DNA of 23,447 nt. Source: a virus. Under the pieces are notes generated by a model. It was not told where the DNA came from, did not search any database, and was given only the letters and a program-made list of their open reading frames with translations. Shown piece after piece: positions 18,868-23,447 of the stretch. The translations under genes were made by a program, and so were the position numbers. The first letter of the stretch is position 1. Each line of letters starts with the position of its first letter. The DNA lies in the IMG/VR virus record IMGVR_UViG_3300021092_000217, positions 1 to 23,447 of that record; one strand, 5' to 3'.

Positions 18868-21002
18868 TAGCGTGTACCAGAAAGAAGACCGCCAGGGCGC
18901 TGCTGTCTGACGATTTCAGCCTGCACAGCAGCGCTCACAGCAGTGCCAAGAGCACGAGCTTGGCCTTGATCACCTTGCACTTGAGTGCCAGCAGCATCAA
19001 CGTTGATTGTAATGTTAGGACTGCCGCCAAAGCTGCCGGCTGGTGCAATGCCACCGCTGCGGCCTGGCATGAACAGCTCAGGACCGCGTTCACCGACCAG
19101 ATACGGCTGGCCAGCCATGACGCTACCGCCTTTGGCGCGTTGACGGATGCCATAATTGGGCCCAAGGGTGCCATACCGCCCGACCATGCCAGCGCCCGCA
19201 CCGAATGGCGTAGCGGGATTGAAAGGCGTAAGTATATTACGAATTGCGTTAATAGCCTGTTCAATCACAAAAATCTGCAGAAGTTGATTTGCAATATCAA
19301 TCAATACGCCCGAAGCGATTTGCTGCAAGCTCGCGCCCCAATCGTTTGAGCCTCTAATTAACGCATCAAAAGCAGAGCCTATCCCTTGACCTATTGTATT
19401 TGCGATGCCATCGGCTAACTTGAGCTGATTTTGTGCGGCGGTATTTAGTTCATACTGTCTTTCAATATGTTTCTGCAATGCAGACAATCGATCTTGGTCC
19501 GCCTTAGCTTGCAGCTCACCTAGATCACGTTGCAAATCTCTTTGATTTGCGACCAGTTCATTTTGTGCCTGATAAATAATTGCCTGCTGTGCTCTAGTGT
19601 TGGTTTCTTTTGCAAGTTCCTGCGCATATTGGAATTGAATATCCAATTCACGCTGCTGGCTTTGCAGTCGTGCGGCAAGTTGCTTATCACCAGCCTGCTC
19701 TGCGACAGAAATTCTGTCCTGCAGTTCAGACTTCAACTGGATAATTTGCCCCTCAGCCGTACGCAGTCGGATAATTTCTGCCACGCGCTCTGCTTCTTTT
19801 GCTGCTGCATCGGCTGCGCGTTCGGCGTCTGATTTGCCACCGCGGCCTTTTGCGCCGTCGCCAGTGCCGGCGCCCAATGGTGGAATCGTAAATAATTTGT
19901 CAGTCTGTTTTACCCCTGTTTGTAGCTGTTTTTGAGCTGCAAGATTCTGATTTATTTTTTGCAGAATTGTGCCCTGCAATTGCACAGCGCGATTGGCGTT
20001 TGGATCATCAGATCCAATGCTCTGCAAAAGGCGCTGATACTGTTGCAGTGCTTGTAGATTTTGACTGATGCCTGTCTTGTTTTTTTGAGATCCGACTTGG
20101 CTTACGCCTTTAGCGATATTGTCAACTGCTTGGCTTGTTGCGCCGATATTCAGAAACTGCCTAGCAACTGCAACGCTGCGCGTAAATCCACCGCCCCTGC
20201 CGGCAGCTAATGCAGCGTTAATTGCATCAACAACCGCAATCGCCTGATTAAATATGGCTTTGAGCGCAGGCGTAAGAGCCGTGCCGATGCGCCGCGCCAA
20301 AGCTTCTACACCATCTTGCAATGTACTTAACTTGCCACTTAACGTGTCGCTCTGTGCAATAGCACCATTGGCGTATTTGCCTCCAGCGCTGGTGAGTCGC
20401 TGCAGTGCTACCTCAACAGCCTTGGCGCTAACTTGACCTTTGCTTAGAGCTTTTTGGAACTCTTCGCTGGTCATGCCATACATCTTCCGCAGCTCTTCCT
20501 GCAGCGCAATGCCACGCTCTTGGAACTGCAGCAGTTCCTCGCCCTGCAATCTGCCCTTTGCTTGGACTTGGCCGTAAGCGGTCACTAAGCCTTGCAGCTC
20601 AGCGCCTGTTGCACCAGACGCGTCCGCCAACCGACGAGTAGTTTCTACAACGTCTTTAGCTTCAACACCAAAAGCCTGCAGCCGCTTAGCTGCATCGATC
20701 AGCTCAGTGCTGGTAAATGGAGTTACAGCGCCTAACTGCTGCAGCTCTTGAATGATCTGCTTTGCCTGCTGTGCGCTGCCCGTCAGAACTTGCAAGCTGC
20801 GAGTCTGCGATTCAAGCTCTGCCGTCTTGGCAAAGACAAACTTGGCTGCAGTTACCGCTGTAAATGCGCCAAGCAACCCAGTTACTGCATTCTTAAGAGC
20901 GCTGACACCAGCCTGTGCTGCTTTAGATGCTGCACCAACTTGCTGAAGATTCCTAACAGCACCTTGGCTGTTTACCTGAATATCAACAACCGATACAGCC
21001 AC
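18867..21002 (-). CDS. Tape measure protein
   Basis: The 711-residue product begins at GTG 21002 (see the ribosome site). Residues about 60-250 form the tape measure core domain: LTGSAQQAKQIIQELQQLGA, TPFTSTELIDAAKRLQAFGV, GRLQGEELLQFQERGIALQE. Long alanine- and glutamine-rich coiled coil follows (AERAADAAAKEAERV, LQSQQRELDIQFQYAQELAK), then a hydrophobic, glycine-rich segment (residues about 560-640) and a C-terminus ending RPGGLLSGTR. It sets tail length; at about 0.15 nm per residue a tail of roughly 105 nm is expected, which is inference. It follows the G/G-T chaperones, as in lambda. Confidence 0.95.
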   Translation of the reverse strand: MAVSVVDIQVNSQGAVRNLQQVGAASKAAQAGVSALKNAVTGLLGAFTAVTAAKFVFAKTAELESQTRSLQVLTGSAQQAKQIIQELQQLGAVTPFTSTELIDAAKRLQAFGVEAKDVVETTRRLADASGATGAELQGLVTAYGQVQAKGRLQGEELLQFQERGIALQEELRKMYGMTSEEFQKALSKGQVSAKAVEVALQRLTSAGGKYANGAIAQSDTLSGKLSTLQDGVEALARRIGTALTPALKAIFNQAIAVVDAINAALAAGRGGGFTRSVAVARQFLNIGATSQAVDNIAKGVSQVGSQKNKTGISQNLQALQQYQRLLQSIGSDDPNANRAVQLQGTILQKINQNLAAQKQLQTGVKQTDKLFTIPPLGAGTGDGAKGRGGKSDAERAADAAAKEAERVAEIIRLRTAEGQIIQLKSELQDRISVAEQAGDKQLAARLQSQQRELDIQFQYAQELAKETNTRAQQAIIYQAQNELVANQRDLQRDLGELQAKADQDRLSALQKHIERQYELNTAAQNQLKLADGIANTIGQGIGSAFDALIRGSNDWGASLQQIASGVLIDIANQLLQIFVIEQAINAIRNILTPFNPATPFGAGAGMVGRYGTLGPNYGIRQRAKGGSVMAGQPYLVGERGPELFMPGRSGGIAPAGSFGGSPNITINVDAAGTQVQGDQGQARALGTAVSAAVQAEIVRQQRPGGLLSGTR

Positions 21003-21008
21003 AGCGGC

Positions 21009-21016
21009 ACCTCCCT
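21009..21016 (-). promoter_or_regulatory. Strong ribosome binding site for the tape measure GTG start
   Basis: On the - strand AGGGAGGT (21016-21009) lies 6 nt before GTG 21002. It is the best Shine-Dalgarno sequence in the window and fixes the tape measure start at a GTG codon. Confidence 0.85.
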
Positions 21017-21027
21017 ATAGCGGCAGT

Positions 21028-21557
21028 CTACCTACGAGACCGCGCTTTATCCATGGCTTCTTTTTCACGTCTGCCTTTGACCTCGTAATACGCCGCGAAA
21101 TGCACAAACTCTGCATCGGTCAGCTCAGTACGCAGCTTGCTGACGGTCATGCCTAGTTCAGTTGCAAGGAAGAACTCAAAGAATAGCCAGGAGTCTTCCT
21201 CTAGTCTTTTTTTGCCTCTTCAAGCCCAGCGCCATCACCAAGGCCAAACAGAAACAGCTCAAGCTCGTTCAATACACGCTCGGGCAGCTCACGTTGCAGC
21301 TTGGCCGCATCAGCCGGCGCAAATGCCTTGCTGCCATCTTCCAACTCAGCCATCTGGCACAGCAACTGCGTGCTGATTTCCAGCGCTTCATCGGAACCAG
21401 CTAGTGTGGTCGCCTTTTTGCGGTCGGCGCGGGTGATAGGCTTGAAATAAAGCGTCATCACCACATCACCGCTATCGGTCTTCACCTCAAACTTGCGCCT
21501 TTGATTCAGGTCAAAGGCTGCGGTGAGCAGGTCAACCGCACGTTGTGATGCAGGCAT
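21028..21557 (-). CDS. GT: Tail assembly chaperone G-T fusion (-1 frameshift product)
   Basis: Ribosomes that slip back one base on the A7 run at 21213-21207 leave the G frame and continue through RLEEDSWLFFEFFLATELGM, then TVSKLRTELTDAEFVHFAAY and YEVKGRREKEAMDKARSRR to a TAG at 21030-21028. The G-T protein would have 176 residues (117 plus 59). The T part matches the usual T-domain theme of an LTxxEFxxxAAYY helix. In lambda-like phages G-T binds the tape measure protein and recruits tail tube subunits. The T frame has its own ATG (21147), but it lies inside the domain, so frameshifting is the likely route. Confidence 0.85.
21201..21557 (-). CDS. G: Tail assembly chaperone, G-like
   Basis: The 118-residue protein starts MPASQRAVDLLTAAFDLNQR and has a regular alpha/beta pattern (KFEVKTDSGDVVMTLYFKPI), then helices (EISTQLLCQMAELEDGSKAF) and ends GLEEAKKD, just after the slippery A7. 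Size, position between the major tail protein and the tape measure, and the frameshift at its end fit the G protein of the lambda G/G-T pair. It coats the tape measure protein until the tube is built and is not in the virion. Its ATG overlaps the TAA of the preceding tail protein gene (TAATG). Confidence 0.85.
   Translation of the reverse strand: MPASQRAVDLLTAAFDLNQRRKFEVKTDSGDVVMTLYFKPITRADRKKATTLAGSDEALEISTQLLCQMAELEDGSKAFAPADAAKLQRELPERVLNELELFLFGLGDGAGLEEAKKD
21207..21213 (-). other. Slippery heptamer for -1 frameshift
   Basis: On the - strand the sequence is GC-AAAAAAA-GAC, read in the G frame as GCA AAA AAA GAC TAG. A_AAA_AAA is a classical X_XXY_YYZ slippery site. The G stop codon follows within one codon, and the -1 frame continues for 59 codons. 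Confidence 0.85.
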
Positions 21558-21976
21558 TAGATGCTGAGGGTCAGCGCCCCAGAAGTAACGAAGTTGATCG
21601 TGATGATTTCGATCTCGCCAACAGTAGCGGAATACTCCGAACCTGTCACCACCAAGGTGCCGGTGATCTTTTTGCCGCCGGTTTCATCCAGATACAGCTC
21701 AAACGCTGCATCGGCTTCGTCGGTGACCTGATTGACATCCTTGATCAGGTCCAGCTTGTCACCAGACCCAGGGGCGTCGTACATCAGCTCAATGGTGCCC
21801 GAACCGCTGATCAGGCCGCCTACGTTGGCGCGGTAGGTGTCGCCGTGATCGGTCACGTCGAGCGATTCCTTTTCAACGGTCATAGACCAAGACCGCACCG
21901 CAGCGATCTCGGAAAGACCGCCACTGCCAGCCTTATCAAAAAAGACCGTGCCCTGTTGCCCGCGATAAAAAGCCAT
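21557..21976 (-). CDS. Major tail protein, paralogue 2
   Basis: The 139-residue protein starts MAFYRGQQGTVFFD and contains RSWSMTVEKESLDVTDHGDT, TYRANVGGLISGSGT and SEYSATVGEIEIITINFVTS, all beta-strand patterns of a siphophage tail tube (lambda V-like) protein. It is a close paralogue of the next gene upstream, with identical MAFYRGQQG and TYRANVGGLISGSGT blocks. It would form rings of the tail tube together with, or instead of, that protein. The stop overlaps the G start. Confidence 0.88.
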   Translation of the reverse strand: MAFYRGQQGTVFFDKAGSGGLSEIAAVRSWSMTVEKESLDVTDHGDTYRANVGGLISGSGTIELMYDAPGSGDKLDLIKDVNQVTDEADAAFELYLDETGGKKITGTLVVTGSEYSATVGEIEIITINFVTSGALTLSI

Positions 21977-21978
21977 GA

Positions 21979-22395
21979 TCAGATGTCCAGCGTGATGGCG
22001 CCGTTGGTGACGAAGTTGATCGTGATCACTTCAATTTCACCCACGGTAGCGGAGTATTCAGCCGAGGTGATCACCCCATCAAAGGTGATTTTCTTGGTGC
22101 CGGTGGTGTCAAGGAACAGCTCGAACAGAGCAATGCCTTCGTCGTTAGCTGTATTGACGTGCTCGATGAACACGTTGGTTTCATCGGCGCTGCTGGCGGT
22201 GTACAGCACCTCACAGGTGCCGCTGCCGCTGATTAGGCCGCCGACATTGGCGCGATAGGTAGCACCCAGAGCGGTGGTGTCCAGCGACTCCTTCTCAACG
22301 GTCAGAGACCACGAGCGAGTGCTAGCGATCGTGACGCCGGTAGCGCCAGCGTCGTCAAACTTGACGCTGCCCTGCTGTCCCCTGTAAAAGGCCAT
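21979..22395 (-). CDS. Major tail protein, paralogue 1
   Basis: The 138-residue protein (MAFYRGQQGSVKFDDAGATG, RSWSLTVEKESLD, ATYRANVGGLISGSGTCEVL, SAEYSATVGEIEVITINFVT) is the upstream copy of the tandem pair, separated from the second by only 2 nt. Differences cluster in the middle (residues about 62-105, the acidic SSADETNVFIEHVNTANDEG segment), as expected for surface loops of a tube subunit. It follows the tail terminator gene, the standard place for the major tail protein. Confidence 0.9.
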   Translation of the reverse strand: MAFYRGQQGSVKFDDAGATGVTIASTRSWSLTVEKESLDTTALGATYRANVGGLISGSGTCEVLYTASSADETNVFIEHVNTANDEGIALFELFLDTTGTKKITFDGVITSAEYSATVGEIEVITINFVTNGAITLDI

Positions 22396-22397
22396 GG

Positions 22398-22823
22398 CTA
22401 GAGATCCTCGAAGGTTTCAAAGGTCAATCTGACCTGTGTTTGGAAGTAACCCTCTGGAGCTGGCGATGCCACCACCTCGGGTCCAGTAGGCGGATCAAAA
22501 TGAACGCTACTGACTACCTGCCTATTGTAAAGGTCACGGATGCGCTTGCCTATTGTCAGATTAGCGCCGGGTCCAACACCCTTAGGCGTAAAGACATTTA
22601 TGACAATGACACCGATGACGCTGTTGCTGCTGCCTGTGGTGCCGCCCATTGTGAGAAAGTTATTGTTGCCAAAGCTGACAAGGCATTGGACAAACGAGCT
22701 GTTAGGCGTTGGGGTCGAGGGTTGATTGTGAAATACAACCGGAATTGCTGGTGCTAACGCCAACTCAGTAGCAAGCCTGCCTTCAATGGTTGAGCGGATG
22801 GTGTTGAGGTTGACGGCTGCCAT
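22398..22823 (-). CDS. Tail terminator protein (DUF4128-like, lambda U-like role)
   Basis: The 141-residue product begins MAAVNLNTIRSTIEGRLATE and includes IPVVFHNQPSTPTPNSSFVQ, then VIVINVFTPKGVGPGANLTI, GKRIRDLYNRQVV and a final strand FQTQVRLTFETFEDL. This is the pattern of the DUF4128/minor tail protein family, whose members cap the tail tube and join it to the head. Position between the HK97 gp10-like gene and the major tail protein supports this. It shares a base with the upstream stop. Confidence 0.85.
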   Translation of the reverse strand: MAAVNLNTIRSTIEGRLATELALAPAIPVVFHNQPSTPTPNSSFVQCLVSFGNNNFLTMGGTTGSSNSVIGVIVINVFTPKGVGPGANLTIGKRIRDLYNRQVVSSVHFDPPTGPEVVASPAPEGYFQTQVRLTFETFEDL

Positions 22824-23224
22824 TAGTCTTGCCTCCCAATGCGATCAGCCTGCTGCTTAGCCCATGCACTCATTTCACGGGCGATACGATCAGTCCAGCC
22901 TGCTGGTGCCTGCGTAGACCAGCCGCCAGCCAATCGCTCGGCATAGGGCAGGTTGTTGTGGATGTGGTACACATTGCCAGCACGCTCCATCTGGTAATCC
23001 AGCTTGCGAGGCGGCGTAATTGCGCTAGGCGTTGTCTGCGGACCAGCGTCGTAGCCAGGTGTACCCTGCTCGCTAACTGCCCAGCTCAAACGAAAGCGAC
23101 CAGTATCGACAGGGCTTTCTTGCTTCAGCCTGCTATCAGTCTCAAACACCGTCGCCCGTAAGAGCTGCTCGTACTTCTGCAGGCTGTAGTTGCCAAAGTC
23201 AACTAGGTTGATCCGTCGTGCCAT
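22823..23224 (-). CDS. HK97 gp10-like tail completion / minor tail protein
   Basis: The 133-residue protein has the family pattern: an N-terminal helix (NYSLQKYEQLLRATVFETDS), the signature SPVDTGRFRLSWAVSE and, later, HNNLPYAERLAGGWSTQAPA with the C-terminal helix MSAWAKQQADRIGRQD. The P(V/R)DTGxLRxSW and YAxxLExG elements define the HK97-gp10_like (PF04883) family, which works at the head-tail junction or as a tail completion protein. Its ATG lies 2 nt after the preceding stop. Confidence 0.9.
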   Translation of the reverse strand: MARRINLVDFGNYSLQKYEQLLRATVFETDSRLKQESPVDTGRFRLSWAVSEQGTPGYDAGPQTTPSAITPPRKLDYQMERAGNVYHIHNNLPYAERLAGGWSTQAPAGWTDRIAREMSAWAKQQADRIGRQD

Positions 23225-23226
23225 GG

Positions 23227-23447
23227 TTATGCCCTCAGGATCAGCTCGTAGGTGATCGCTGTATTGTCCTGCTCGATGGTATCAACGCGAATGATTTGAT
23301 GACTGACACTATTAATCACCACACGGTCAACCGTGTCTGGCACAGTGCCGTTCAGATCCAATGCTGCAATGATAAGCCGCTTGTCGCCAGCCTGCACTAG
23401 CTCGTTGACCTCACGGACGCTGACATCCTCCAGCACGCCCTTAATCC
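23227..23447 (-). CDS. Head-tail connector protein, C-terminal part (cut by window)
   Basis: The frame is open to the right edge; the first visible residues read IKGVLEDVSVREVNELVQAG. It continues DKRLIIAALDLNGTVPDTVD, RVVINSVSHQIIRVDTIEQD and ends TAITYELILRA. The GDKRLIIAA...YEL.LR pattern is that of small siphophage head-completion/neck proteins encoded just upstream of gp10-like genes. A GTG at 23436 could be read as a start, but upstream codons are open and fit the protein, so the start is outside the window. Confidence 0.75.
   Translation of the reverse strand, partial: IKGVLEDVSVREVNELVQAGDKRLIIAALDLNGTVPDTVDRVVINSVSHQIIRVDTIEQDNTAITYELILRA

Noticed and set aside
18849-19349. 166-aa plus-strand frame opposite the tape measure gene
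   Set aside because: It is antisense to a clear tape measure protein and has an irregular composition.
21545-22258. 237-aa plus-strand frame opposite both major tail proteins
   Set aside because: It is long only because the two antisense genes are GC-rich paralogues; its two halves look like mirrored repeats and resemble no protein.
1-23447. tRNA genes, CRISPR arrays, insertion sequences, attachment sites
   Set aside because: No cloverleaf-like gene, regularly spaced repeat, transposase or flanking direct repeat could be recognised by eye; the only strong repeats are the promoter pair and the tail protein pair.

Overview
The window is phage DNA: part of a tailed siphovirus genome or a prophage. 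The gene order of the right-hand two thirds is that of a lambda-like long, non-contractile tail. Several tiny proteins at 9.9-10.7 kb, the GC-rich codon use and the overall gene repertoire resemble cyanobacterial (Synechococcus/Cyanobium-type) siphophages. That host assignment is an inference from remembered family resemblance, because no host gene, tRNA, integrase or attachment site is visible.

Left arm (about 1-6.9 kb, + strand): a tightly packed early replication/recombination block. It holds the C-terminal part of an SF2 helicase with a zinc ribbon, a promoter-ORF-terminator cassette, a VRR-NUC nuclease, several small unknown proteins, a RecE/DUF3799-type exonuclease, a Bet/RecT annealase, a small HTH protein with a TTG start, an SSB, two small DNA-binding-like proteins (one with an NrdR-like zinc ribbon), a dCTP deaminase and a sigma-70-family sigma factor. 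Many genes overlap by 1-4 nt, which implies translational coupling. Exonuclease, annealase and SSB together form a complete Red/RecET-type recombination system. The dCTP deaminase feeds dTTP synthesis, and the sigma factor probably redirects host RNA polymerase. Two near-identical copies of a sigma-70-like promoter lie at 862-906 and 1535-1579.

Right arm (about 23.4-6.9 kb, - strand, read right to left): a head-tail connector (cut by the window edge), HK97 gp10-like protein, tail terminator, two tandem paralogous major tail proteins, tail assembly chaperones G and G-T joined by a -1 frameshift on seven A residues, tape measure, then counterparts of lambda M, L, K, I and J. These are followed by an S74-chaperone tail fibre, a run of proteins of 45-82 residues, a holin-like membrane peptide, a two-domain endolysin (GH24 muramidase plus M15 peptidase), a metallophosphoesterase, a small unknown protein and an HNH endonuclease. 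The two arms converge at about 6865-6929, where coding regions overlap tail to tail. Capsid and packaging genes should lie to the right of the window and further replication genes to the left.

The most interesting points are the duplicated promoter and its moron-like cassette, the duplicated major tail protein, the L-like protein with an extra N-terminal domain and about 230 extra residues after a conserved four-cysteine cluster, a possible +1 frameshift that would extend the sigma factor, a probable CTG start codon in the lysis region, and an antisense gene wedged between dCTP deaminase and sigma factor.
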